The translations under genes and the position numbers were made by a program. A stretch of 64,000 nt of DNA from Bolinopsis microptera (lineage: Eukaryota > Ctenophora > Tentaculata > Lobata > Bolinopsidae), in assembly GCF_026151205.1 (NCBI RefSeq), contig NC_087076.1:7044902-7108901 (forward strand). The letters are read 5' to 3'. This document shows, piece by piece, positions 52,171 through 62,987 of the stretch. Every line of letters begins with the position of its first letter. The first letter of the stretch is position 1. The notes below the pieces were generated by a model. That model worked only from the letters and a program-made list of their open reading frames with translations, did no database searches and was not told where the DNA came from.

Positions 52171-53157
52171 GAATCAAAACTAATTTGCTACAAAATAAGT
52201 CATCAATTACATTTCAGTTGACCTGCTTGTAAATTACTTGTTTTCTCGTTCATTACCAGAACTATCTATTAGTCTATCTATCTAGTTTTTTGTGCACTCT
52301 CTGCAATTGATGGCACAAGCGAGTCTCCAACCGATTAAAAGTCCATCATCCATGGGACCGCCAAGCCCAACAGTTTATTCTTAGGGTAAGAATCACTGAA
52401 TAGAATAACTGACATGGGATAGTTTTATTTGCCTAATTAATGTGTTTCATGTGTTGTTTACAGATGGATTATGATTCTAAAGGTTATTCCCCTATTTGAA
52501 CCAATATTTGATTAGAACATTGAGGCTAAAATTGTGCAGCGTAATTTAGATTCTTCCTCTCAGACCTTTAAAGATAATCAATCTTGTTGGGTTCAATTTA
52601 ACTACACATTTTAAGATAAGATTTCATGAGTCAATTATTAACCCTACAATAGGTAACATTGAAATCGAGATCATTACTACGATACCAGTCGAATGATACA
52701 TATACAGTTATAATTTATTTACTTTAAGCAACATTCTGTCGATATTTTGAATGGCTTCACAAGGTTCCGTATCTAGTATTGGCGGTCAGCTTAACACCCA
52801 TGTTGATTTACATATGGTGGTCTATCTCCTACCTAGCTTGCAAGTCTCTTGCTCGCTTTTCTGTTCCCTCACTTAAAGTTTACAAGAATGAAGAAACTTA
52901 TATTTTATTATGAAAAAGGGCGCAGCGAATAGGGATTGGCGTGTCAAATAAGTTTGTCATAGCTCCACAGTCCTGTAGAAAAAGACAAAAAACAGAGTTT
53001 GCAGTATTTGAAAACAATTCCACTTCGACTAGGCGTGCCGCGCGCATTATCAATTATTATGATCATAATTGCTTTGCTTTTTTAAAATATATTAATATGA
53101 AAAAATTGCCAATTATCAAGTCAACGTGTCAGAATTCAAACGACAAGTACATAAAAA

Positions 53158-53827
53158 TTAACGGGTGATACTCGTAAAATATTTGTTCAACTCGGCGCGC
53201 GTCCTGGTCGGTTGTAAACCTACAACGTAAAAACAATTAATTTTTAAAGAATTTCACCGCGCCGCGCGAATTATCATCAATCATTCCTGTTCATGCTTCG
53301 CATCGACGAAATCAAAGATCTCGTGATTGCAATTGCAATTGCTTTGCTTTGCAAAGCAACAATCTGGAAGGGTTAACATCGTCAATTAATTGTAATTATC
53401 AATGATTAATGCAATTAATGGTCAAATTTTTCAATCATGATTACTTAAATTAAATTACAAACTAAACAATCATGATTGAAAAATTGGATGACGCCATTAT
53501 TTGTAGCGCGATGCACTACTGCATACTGGGTCGCGCCGCGCATCAAATAATTCTTTTTCGGTAGATCGGCAAAATGCACCACTGTGCCTTACCGAGCTGC
53601 GAAGGATTGACATCGTGAATCAACGCCATTATTAACAATAATTCATTTTTACTTAAATTTGTTTAATGAATATTGAATTTTTACATTTACAAAGTAAATC
53701 AAAATTTTAAAATTAACTCAATGTTTATTGTAAATTTATAACCTACCAGGACGCGCGCCAAGTTCGACTCCTCGCGACGTCAATATTCAATATTTGAAAC
53801 AAATGTTTTACGAGTATCACCCGTTAA
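53158..53827. mobile_element. 662-bp inverted-repeat element between TTAA duplications
   Basis: Left end CGGGTGATACTCGTAAAA (from 53162) and the reverse complement of the right end (to 53823) match; after a 30-bp indel the match resumes as GGCGCGCGTCCTGGT. Both sides have TTAA (53158-53161, 53824-53827). TTAA target sites are typical of piggyBac-like transposases; no transposase is encoded, so it is non-autonomous. Interior carries several GCGCCGCGC clusters in very AT-rich DNA. Confidence 0.8.
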
Positions 53828-54262
53828 AATGTCTACTGAGCTGACCAATTTACCAAATGATTACCAAATGTGAATATAAAACATAAAATTATCATTTTGT
53901 GAGCACAGGGTTATACAATTTTGAATTTATACATTAAGGTTTTGCTCATCAAATCCATCAAAATAATGTGTTAGCATTGATTGTCAGATTACAGATACGT
54001 TACAGCAAGTTTAAAGTTTAAGATAACTGATCAACATTTATTATTGTTTCAGTTTAATTTAATATTAATGATCAAACATTAAAATTATGAATTTTTCTTT
54101 AAATGCGCCGCGCATCTACTAACGTGACTCTCTGTGCAGATATGAATTGCTTGCGGAGGTGTTTCTATAACTACAGTTCGTATCCCTCTGGTATAGTCGG
54201 GTCTCATTTCTTTAAGTTTCATTGATTGAGTATCCTTGTTTTTAGTCCGAGTTAAGACTGCT

Positions 54263-54308
54263 ATGGAAGACGAAAAGAAAGTGCCTATTATCGCTGCTCG
54301 AGAAAGAG
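54263..54308 (+). CDS. CIMAP1: CIMAP1/ODF3-like exon 1
   Basis: MEDEKKVPIIAARER plus one base, donor AGAG/GTTCGA. Short and low in conservation; accepted because the phase and start fit exon 2. Confidence 0.8.
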
Positions 54309-56129
54309 GTTCGAAGAATTACCTTGTTTATAGAATATAATCGCCATTAAGAATCGCTTTTCCCCTCTAACTTCGCCAGCACAATGTCATCTCACAGTTC
54401 ATCACCTCAATCCATCACCAAGTCCATCCTTCTGAAGGCTTTATCCATTAATGATAACTATTTCCTGTAGAAGTTAACACAGATTTACTACAAAACATCA
54501 CTTCTGTTCTATTGTTTGCCGTGCTGCTTGCTTTTCATATGCTACCAACGAGCGATTTTAAAATATGTTTAAATCTTGAATTTCGGTACATCCAATTCAG
54601 TATAAATTCATAAACTCTTGGTTTATTTCTAAACAAATCATATTTTGCCGCAGGACCCGGGCCAGGACGATATGGACTCCCCAATACAACTGGCTATGGT
54701 AACCACGATCCCACCAAGAAGAAGGCTCCTGCATATTCCTTCGGAGCTCGTCTCGAGAATACTAGTAAGTATTTTGATGTTTACTGTTTTACATTCTACG
54801 TTAAAATCATTGACCTAAAGAAATTAGTCAAACAAAGGTATTCGAATATTACTTCGCTAAAATAATATATTCTCCAGTGTTCAAAAAGGACTGCAGCCCT
54901 GGACCTGGCTATTTCATCGATGCAACAATTAGCCGGACCGGTAGAGACGGGACACCTATGTACTCTATCCTAGGGAGGCAAAAGGATCCAAGTGAGATAT
55001 AAATTTTCACCTATGAATAGAACATTTGCATTAAAAATATCATTATTTGCCAAGATCGTTACGATCGCAACTTAAATTGGTTATTGAACAAACCACTTAT
55101 ACTAAAGCAGCAAATTCGGTGAACTCACATTTTCATAAAATTAATCATTAACCAACAAACTGACCGCCTTCCACTCTTTGTCAATCAGGATCAGTGCAGA
55201 CTCCAGCACCAGGCGCCTACTCCCCGGAAAAAGTCCATCCTCAAGGAGAACGACATGCCCCTGCTTACTCTATGGCTATGAGAACTAGATACAGGAAACG
55301 TATGTAATGTTAGGAGTTACAAAAATGAACAGTTTCTATTTAATAGCCATTTACGAACATATAGCTGATGCAGATGGTTAGACAGCTAAAGGAGACCAAT
55401 ATGGTTTAATTGAGAATGTTCGATCTAAAATTGTCGAAATTTCAGGAGACAGCACACCAGCTCCCAACGTCTACACAATTCCTACCTTCCTGGGAAGCAG
55501 GATCCCTACTAAAATGAACTCCGCTAGCTTCTCAATGACCGGCAGGTCCAAGACAGGAGGTTTCTCGGAAGATCTGGCCCGAGCACCTGGCCCAGGAGCT
55601 TACCAACATGTACGACCTGATGTTACCAAACGAAAGGCTCCCGGTTACTCCATGCTGGGACGCAGTTACATGCCTGGAGGTTTGTTCCAGAACGTTCTCG
55701 AAATTATTCGATTATTTATCTTCGGGTTATATTCCACTCCTTGGAATGATGCCAAGATTTTATATGCTACCTGGCTACAAGTTAAATATCACCTGGCATT
55801 TTAATTTGTTTGTAACAAATCGGTTCTGTTAACTAAGACTGTAATCTGTTTGTGATATATTGCTATATTGGCATCCATTGTTCCCTGGTTGCCATGACAA
55901 CATATTAAATCTTATCATTATATACAAGATTTTGTATTAGAAAAGTCCACATTTGGTGTTTATCTCAAATATAATTTAAGCCTTTAAAATTTCAGATTCG
56001 ACTAAGAAGCCTGGTCCTGGTGCTTATTCTCCGGAAATGGTTCTGTTGAACAAGCAGCGTTTACCTTCTTACTCACTTGGAATCCGACACTCCGAGTACA
56101 TTACTCCTCTCATTGTTGAAGTGGAGTGA
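54263..56129 (+). CDS. CIMAP1: CIMAP1/ODF3-like SHIPPO-repeat protein, six exons
   Basis: Outer dense fibre protein 3 and its relatives are filamentous proteins of sperm tails and ciliary microtubules. Exons 54263-54308, 54654-54764, 54878-54991, 55189-55299, 55446-55679 and 55996-56129 join to 249 residues, about the length of vertebrate ODF3 (254). PGP-type (STPGR/SHIPPO) repeats: GPGPGRYGLP, CSPGPGYFID, QTPAPGAYSPEK, STPAPNVYTIP, RAPGPGAYQH and KKPGPGAYSPE, with SYSLGIRHSEYITPLIVEVE at the end matching the family C-terminus. Introns are all GT-AG and all phase 1. The ATG is the only one in frame in the short first exon; a poly(A) signal follows 177 bp after the stop. It lies head to head with IQGAP, 4 kb away. 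Confidence 0.94.
54654..54764 (+). CDS. CIMAP1: CIMAP1/ODF3-like exon 2
   Basis: GPGPGRYGLPNTTGYGNHDP then KKKAPAYSFGARLENT: first SHIPPO unit. The family has the same TTGxxxHxPTKxxAPAYSF stretch. Confidence 0.94.
54878..54991 (+). CDS. CIMAP1: CIMAP1/ODF3-like exon 3
   Basis: MFKKDCSPGPGYFIDATISR then GTPMYSILGRQKDP: second unit, matching family SPGPxYxxxxxxxRTGxD. Confidence 0.94.
55189..55299 (+). CDS. CIMAP1: CIMAP1/ODF3-like exon 4
   Basis: TPAPGAYSPEKVHPQGERHA then PAYSMAMRTRYRK: third unit. Confidence 0.94.
55446..55679 (+). CDS. CIMAP1: CIMAP1/ODF3-like exon 5
   Basis: Two units in one exon: STPAPNVYTIPTFLGSR with SFSMTGRSKTGGFSEDLARA, and PGPGAYQHVRPDVTKRKAPG. GRSKxGGFSxDL is a family signature. 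The donor is GGAG/GTTTGT; reading through it would add a 42-residue tail to 55804. Confidence 0.94.
55888..55901 (+). promoter_or_regulatory. RFX X-box-like site in intron 5
   Basis: GTTGCCATGACAAC is a near-perfect inverted repeat of the X-box (GTTGCC, short spacer, GGCAAC type). RFX factors switch on ciliary genes, which suits this gene, although the usual place is just upstream of the start. Confidence 0.45.
55996..56129 (+). CDS. CIMAP1: CIMAP1/ODF3-like exon 6
   Basis: STKKPGPGAYSPEMVLLNKQ, SYSLGIRHSEYITPL and IVEVE, TGA. The end matches the family sequence GIKHSDYMTPL... Confidence 0.95.
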
Positions 56130-56305
56130 GCTTCCAAGTCAAGTTGATTTCAGTGGGGATAGGGGCTAGGGTTTTCCTAGAAATGAACTCAAAATAATTT
56201 AAAAGAGTCTAAATGAGATTTTCATTGATTTAATCTTTATTCGTTTACTCCTGCTGCTCGAGGAAAAGGTTGTGTGCATGGTCATGCTTCTTTTGTCACT
56301 TGTAA

Positions 56306-56311
56306 AATAAA
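56306..56311 (+). terminator. Poly(A) signal of the CIMAP1/ODF3-like gene
   Basis: AATAAA, 177 bp downstream of the stop, the first canonical hexamer in sense. Confidence 0.6.
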
Positions 56312-59300
56312 ATATTCCTATGTACATATACGTGATTTATTCACTTTTTGGTGTGCTTTAAATAACATGATTTTGAGTCGGTATTGTGGCAGCAGTATGC
56401 TCGGGAAGCACACAAAAACTTGTTTTATACACATTACTATTTTATGTAACGCAAGTTAAGCTTGCGTAGAAATTTTACTGACATGTTGAGTTAAGCGTTT
56501 ACAAATGGCGTCATCACTTTTTGCTATTCAGATATTTCTTTACTCAAAGACAAATAACATCAGCATTATAATAATAAAAGTTCTCATAACTTTTCTAAAG
56601 TATTGACCGAATTTGGCGATGATGTCATCTGTGAATGCTCTATAACTCTATACACGAGCGAGAATAAACTTCTCATTAATGCGTCTAGTTTAGTGCGACG
56701 ATTCATTTATGTCTGAGACAAACAAAACTTCTAGATGATTTGACAACCAATAGCGTAGTCATTTTATTTTGATTGAGTACAATGTTTTTGTAGTACCAAC
56801 ATAAAATACCTACAGATTTATATTTAACAAATTATGTCTTTGATTCGCTTGTACACGCTCTAAACTATAATTGGGGGTTTTTATCCTGTTTTTAAAGAGT
56901 TCTTTAAACGGTGTTGTACTGAAGTAAATATACTCTTACACAAATACTAAACAGTAAAATCCATCTCAATATTCATGGAAATAACCATCTGAACGATCCA
57001 TATGAAGTTCACAAACATTTTTATGAAGGTTACGTGCATTGCATGAACGTTATAAGAGAGTGCTCAATTTAATCAATATTTCTGTAGGAGGCTTACTTGA
57101 TACATGCTACTTTTAGCGACCTCCTCTGAGCAGCTTTTTTTCTTTTCTAAAAAGTCAACTTTGTTGTTCAGTATTTCAACTATCTAGGAGTACAAACTTA
57201 TTACCGTTAAGGTGGTCTTATTAAAAACACTGAACCTAAAGTTTACCTTCATGGTCCGGTCTCGATTGTAAATCGAAGGCTGACTTTGGCATCGGATATT
57301 TTAGTAATATCACGGTGATTTGTCATGCTGCGAACGATTAGGTTGTGACGGTGTGATGATAATCAATGCTTGATGAATATGAAGGGAGAGACAGCTGTTG
57401 AGACTTAGAAATGATATTGATATGTTGCCATAACAAACACAAGCGCGGCAACAATCCATTCATTTCATACTGGGATTTGTGGATGATCAGTCAGTAAAAA
57501 GTATAGGCCCTTAACCATTTCCAGTGTATTAATGCTTTTCATACGAAGTTACGACAAAGTCTTCATGTTATGTATCCTGGGTTTGGACAGGATATTACCC
57601 GCTTAGAATATTTCAATAAATGTAATAGATTTGTAGTGTTGTAATTAGTTTATGTCACAAAATGAAAGAAAATGAGTACATACGCTAATAGCGACATCGC
57701 TCACCTGGCGAATGTCCTTGTTTGGATAGGTCCCCTTTTCTTTACATTTATGGACAATATTTGTAATTGTAAGACTGGTTGCTGGCGATGTAAATTATTG
57801 GATTAAACTTACTTTCAAAGCTTTCAAAACTAAGGAAGAGAACCACGGGAAAAAGATAAGATAAGAAACAGGACTTTTTACCACGATTATAAGATTTCTT
57901 ACTAAGTTCCCTAGTTACACCCCTGAAACTGGTGCAGGAAAATCAGATTACGTGACTTTATAACGCTGACAACGCTCCGCTCCTTAATTCGCTCCTTAAA
58001 TTCATTCAACCTTGTAACTATATAATATAATTCCTTTGAACACCAATTTGGTATAATCAACTCAAAAAGAATTTTTGGTCTCTAGGCATTAAGATAGTAT
58101 ACATTTTTGGTAAAAAGTCCTCAAATAAATACAGCTGCGAGCTAAGTAGGCGAAATTTGATCCGACGTTGCTGAGCTAAGAAGAAAATCGAGTTAAGTTT
58201 GCATCATGTTGCTAAGCTACAAGAAATAATATCCAAAATGTAAACATCGTTACTAAGTGACTGACATTAGAAGATGCTGGAATGGTTATTCAGGAAATGA
58301 ATACTTACATTTTATGCTTGTTACTTTCATACTTAAGTTCTGTCTAGCTGTCTGCTGGCACTTTTAAGATTAGCATAAATATATAGACAAAAACCATGTA
58401 TAAACTTTTAAAACTTATGTTTATTAGTAAATAATTTTGTTTTAATTAAATTTAGTCTGTTTCTGCCACTGCGGTCAATTTTTTCTCAAAACATTTGCAC
58501 TATCTTCTCGTGTACGACTTGTCAAGTTGGCAAGCTTTATTTCGCTACGTTCAAGAAAAAGATGAAGCCTTCTTGATAACTGAGAACCGACATGAATGGT
58601 GATGCTTGATCAATGACAGTTTGATGGCTACAACTTCACAAGTTGACCTCATCTTTTTGCATGGGAAAATTGATTTTCTCATTCATGAATCAACGAGGCC
58701 GCATGTCGAAAAACTGAATTAACTTAAATTGCTGAATCGATTGCAAAAATTGAATGAAAGGATTCACTTAGAAGTCAGAATAGTAAAACTGAGCGAAAAT
58801 CTAATGAGATTTTTCTCAAAGTTAACATCTACCAAACTGTGATGATAATGATAATGATAAATTGAAGTTTACTAATACCACTTGTAAGATGAAATTCATA
58901 TTCCTATTTATAATACCTCTTAAAGATATACTCGATTTAATACATGGGCTGGACAATATTCTTAATAGATAAATTGTTCTCTAGCCACGATCAGAAACTC
59001 TAATTTTTACCTACAATAGGGGTCAGTATATATAAGGTATGATAATTGATATGATAATTCGGACCAGAACTCAAGAACTGTAGTAGCAAACGTGCTATTC
59101 TCCTGCATATGAGTTTGTTCTACGATTGGGTACATTTCAAGCGATTCTGATAAATATATTATTATGTGAAACACGATCCTGTTAAAATGCTTCCCTTGCT
59201 ATTACAAACGCATCAATTCCTTTTTCTCTCTAATAAAAAAGTAAAAGGGTCGACATATATCGGCCAGAAGGTTTCCAGTCATATTAACAATCACCATTTG

Positions 59301-60109
59301 CGGAACTAATATAACAAAGATATCAGTCGGATGAATGGTATCAATAACACAAATGGTTTCAGGCGGTTTACCTCTGATACCATTCAATGAAACCCTATAG
59401 TAGGATCTCCTTTTCCCGAATGTCAATAGAGCCATGTGGCGATCAAAGAGAAACGTTTGTGCAGCACAATCGGATATATAAAGCAGATTTAAGTGGTGAA
59501 TCTCACACATCTTCTATAATATATTCTACCTCGTTCAAGCCATTGTGCTTTAAACTTTTAAAGTTTTCACATTCTGCCGCCCCTATAAGCAAACCCTATT
59601 GCTAAATGCTGAGCAAACTGCAAATACAGCCCTTCCCCCGCAAAGTGGTAGTAGCAGTGTTGGTTGCCACACCATTGGTTCAAATTCTTAAATATTGCTT
59701 TTGCATGTTGTGACATGTGTCAGGCAGCAACATTGCACTGGAGGACTACAATCTACATATACAGACAAAGAATAGGAGATGTCCAGTAATGACTCTCTAT
59801 GAATCATTAATCCATAGCAACTGTCTGTTGAACCACTTATTGGACATATTACATATATAGTCTTATATCTAACTGGCTAACTCTTAATGACCAGGCTAAA
59901 GGTACTAGTCAGTTCTAATACGTGATTACGATATGCGAGTATGCGACGTTGCCACGATATAAATTGTGGCCGGTCTCATTTCTGAGACAGTCAGGACGTA
60001 TGAGCGCGCGCGGTGCAAATTCTGTGATTATCACGTGATATGGTTGCGTTATCTCGTGACGCGACGTGACATGATTTGTGCGTGCGCGCGTTCTCATAAG
60101 CTCATTTGT
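56312..60109. other. Intergenic region, no gene recognised
   Basis: AT-rich with family X copy 4 and a short GATAAT repeat near 58840. A GC-rich patch at 59990-60105 (GCGCGCGCGG, GTGCGTGCGCGCG) could be the promoter area of the following gene. Frames at 59202-59510 and 59915-60196 (minus) have no motifs. Confidence 0.55.
57573..57654 (-). repeat. Dispersed repeat family X, copy 4
   Basis: Reverse complement matches copy 1 at both ends (AAACTAATTACAACACTACA, then ATATCCTGTCCAAACCCAGG) with a shorter middle. Confidence 0.65.
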
Positions 60110-60174
60110 TAGACCTGGATCAAACCACTTGGCTGTCATTGGAAAGGGTAATTGGGACGACATCAGTATTAAAG
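60110..60174 (+). other. Possible 5' untranslated exon of the repeat-protein gene
   Basis: A strong donor (AAAG/GTAAGG at 60171-60180) lies 800 bp before the acceptor at 60976. In the phase needed to join the main frame the last codon before the junction is TAA, so such an exon would be untranslated. The left edge is not visible. Confidence 0.25.
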
Positions 60175-60976
60175 GTAAGGCCAGATCCTGAAACAATCAA
60201 ACGAAGTGTGTTTAGTTTTCACCAGATATCACTGGGACGTTGGCTGAGTATTATAAAGATGTCGTGATGACACATACATGTTAGCTTTAAGTTACATTTC
60301 TTTAACTCAGATATTCGGAAGGAAAACATCAAATTTTAGCTTCCTCATAAATTGGAGTTAATTTGACTTAGCAGCCTTGATGAAAGGACAAGTTATGAAA
60401 GGATGCCTATTAAACTATTTGTAACATTGCCAAACATGCAGAAGCATTGATGATTGAGTGATGAGCCAACGAAGAGATAAAACTAGCTGTTGTTTGAGCT
60501 AACGTATATAAATAAGCTTACTTTGTAACATGCAGGCGTAGCGACGTATGCTTAGCAGATTAAATAAGCATTTTGTCGTGTACTGAGGTCGTATTCGTTC
60601 CACTGCAGATGTTTTAGTCTTGAGATGAAATACCGTTTGGCGAAAGTTAAAGATCGACACTGCCCCAGGAACAACTACACAGATTTTCAGCTCGTTGAAA
60701 GTCCAAGTTCGGCGCATTCTAATGATTCGTACGATAAGTTCATTGATTCTTTTGAGTTTTATCAATTTTTATAAACTTTTAACAGTCAGTATAATTTGAC
60801 TTTGTGGTTTATAATTTTTAGAGTTCGTGCAGAGGATTATGTTTTAACACTTGGCTTGATTCAAATTTTATTAGTCGCTTCTGATTTCTGTATAAATTCT
60901 TGTGTGTCGTTGATTTTAATGATCAGATGGTACATTTATAGAATAACTGTAAAGTACATGACATTAAAAATTTCAG

Positions 60977-62723
60977 GCCAAAGACATGGAGGAAAAGACG
61001 TCGTCCCATCGGACGAATGAGACTGCAATCCCAGCAAGCATTGTCCCAGGAATTTAGGAGATGCACCAACGGAGAGCTTTTTGTACCGGCAACAGATTCT
61101 GTAATTCAGGGCCTCAGTGTAGACATAGTTTGTGTAGAGTTAGAGCACGTCGAAGAGGACAGAGATGAGGACACCATATGTCTAGATGATAGAGGAGAGC
61201 TAGAGACAGGCGGACAGCAGGATCAAAGGACACCAGTTGAGCGAGACACTGACTCTGGTATAGATCAGTCGGAGACCAAAGAAAAGCATACAACGGGGGA
61301 ACTAGACGACTTCTTTGGAAGTAATGATGACCAGCAGAAGTGTGTTCAAGTTAAAGAGGAGACTGGTTCAAAACCAAAATGTCAACCTGTTGATTCTGAT
61401 TCAGACGACAGCGATTTTGAAGCTGATGTTTTAAATCGAGATGAAACTGAAAAAGAATTGGAAAACTGCAGTTGCCCAAAACTCGATGATGATGAAACAC
61501 AACCAGCTAAAAAGCCTGAAGCAAAGGAATCGCCGCCGGCTGGAAAGCCTGATGTTAAGGAGACGCCGCCGGCTGAAAAGCCTGAAGCGAAGGACACACC
61601 ACCAGCTAAAAAGCCTGAAGCAAAGGAATCGCCACCGACTGGAAAGCCTGAAGTTAAAGAGACGCCGCCGGCTAAAAAGCCTGAAGCAAAGGACACACCA
61701 GCAGCTAAAAATCCTGAAGTTAAGGACATACCACCGGCTAAAAATCCTGAAGCAAAGGAAACAGTTCCAGCTAAAACCCCTGAAGCAAAGGAGACACCAT
61801 CGGCTAAGAAGTCTGAAGCAAAGGAGACACCACTGGCTAAAAAGCCTGAAGCAAAGGGGACACCTCCGGCTGGAAAGCCTGAAGTAAAGGAGACACCGCC
61901 TGCTAAAAAACCTGAAGCAAAGGAGACATCACCTACTAAAAAGTCTGAAGCAAAGGAGACATCACTGGTTAAAAAGTCTGAAGTGAAAGGAACTCCATCG
62001 CCGGCTAAAAAGACAAACAGCAAAGAAACTGAAAAACAAACGGATATCAAAGCCGTCAAGGCGAGGCCCCCAGCAAGGCACACTGTTTCTATCCCATCGC
62101 CTGAGAGAGATAGTTCAACAGAGGATGAAACTTCGACTGAGTTAATTTCGACAAAAGAAATAGCTGCTAAGGAGAAACCGTCTACCACAGAGGCTTCTTC
62201 TAAGAAAGCTTCCATTGATAAAAATGTGACTGCAAAGTCTATCACCAAGCAAGCATCATCTGAACAAGTCACCAGTGGCAAAGTTTCTAGTAAAGGTGCC
62301 CCTTCCGAAAAAGTGGCGACTGAAAAAGCTTCTAAAGACGAGGCAACTGCTAAAGTAGTGTCTGCCGAGAAATCCGCGAGTAAAAAAGTATCAGCCGAAA
62401 AAATCGTTAAAGAGAAAGCTTTATCTGAAAAAGAAACGAATCAGAAAGACACTACCGAGAAAATCTCTTCTCAGAAAACTGGGAAAAAATCAACCGTGGA
62501 AGAACCTAGTAAAAAAGCTTCAGCTAAAAAGACTACGAAAGAGGAATCCTCAGTTGATAAACCGTCAACAGAAACCGCTCAGAAACCCCTATCCGAAAAA
62601 AAACAATCTAGTAATTCAGATGAAATAGATGAAAAATCTGAAACAGATAGCGTTAAATCTATAATGAAAATTAGTCCAGGAACTGATAAATCGGTTTCTT
62701 TCTCGAAAAAATCCAAACCATGA
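60977..62723 (+). CDS. Lys/Glu/Pro-rich repeat protein, unrecognised
   Basis: The ORF from ATG 61017 codes 568 residues. Residues 1-55 are the only ordered-looking part (GELFVPATDSVIQGLSVDIV), then acidic sequence, then about fifteen 11-residue repeats of the type KPEAKETPPAK (residues about 160-325), then a long Ser/Lys/Glu-rich tail ending SIMKISPGTDKSVSFSKKSK. KSVSF fits the RVxF docking pattern for protein phosphatase 1. No signal peptide or membrane segment. Neurofilament-H-like and PEVK-like proteins have similar composition, but I cannot assign a family. The frame stays open upstream to a TTTCAG acceptor (60971-60976), so the N-terminus may begin in an earlier exon; a +1-frame ATG at 60986 would then be internal. 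A poly(A) signal lies at 62982. Confidence 0.72.
60986..61057 (+). promoter_or_regulatory. Overlapping upstream ORF in the repeat-protein mRNA
   Basis: If the exon starts at 60977, its first ATG opens a 23-codon ORF in another frame that ends at 61057, past the ATG at 61017. An overlapping ORF of this kind normally lowers translation of the main frame; the other reading is that the real start lies in an upstream exon. Confidence 0.35.
61498..61992 (+). repeat. 33-bp coding minisatellite
   Basis: About fifteen copies of a 33-bp unit (AAGCCTGAAGCAAAGGAGAC at its core) encode the 11-residue repeats. Unit length is a multiple of three and the array has no stops, so it expands and contracts in frame. 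The variation keeps the K-P-E-[AV]-K-[ED]-[TS]-P pattern. Confidence 0.9.
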
Positions 62724-62981
62724 TGATTCTTGGGATTAAGATTTTTACTTTTGTGACACTCAGTAAGTATGAATATGATCGAGTTTGATTACGATGTGTT
62801 GTTAACAATTTATTCCAGTGATATTAATTCGATATTATTCGAAAAAAGGCGATACTTTTTATCGCTTTAAAAATATCATTTTGATGAAATTAATTCTACC
62901 CAAGAGAAATTGTTTTCTTCATAGATTGTGTCTTACTTATTTTATTCGATTATTCAATTCTGAAGTCTAAACAACATTTAT

Positions 62982-62987
62982 AATAAA
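62982..62987 (+). terminator. Poly(A) signal of the repeat-protein gene
   Basis: AATAAA, 259 bp after the stop codon. Confidence 0.5.

Larger units (their letters stand above)
50286..54262. other. Divergent intergenic region between IQGAP and CIMAP1-like gene
   Basis: Occupied by the LINE fragment, the solo LINE tail and the TTAA element. No clear TATA box or CpG-rich promoter was seen; GCGCCGCGC clusters occur at 53037, 53267, 53530 and 54105. Confidence 0.6.

Noticed and set aside
59202-59510. 102-codon minus-strand frame
   Set aside because: No conserved motif or gene-like context.
61382-62281. 299-codon minus-strand frame opposite the repeat protein
   Set aside because: It follows from the biased codons and 33-bp repeat of the plus-strand gene; no start context, motif or splice signals.
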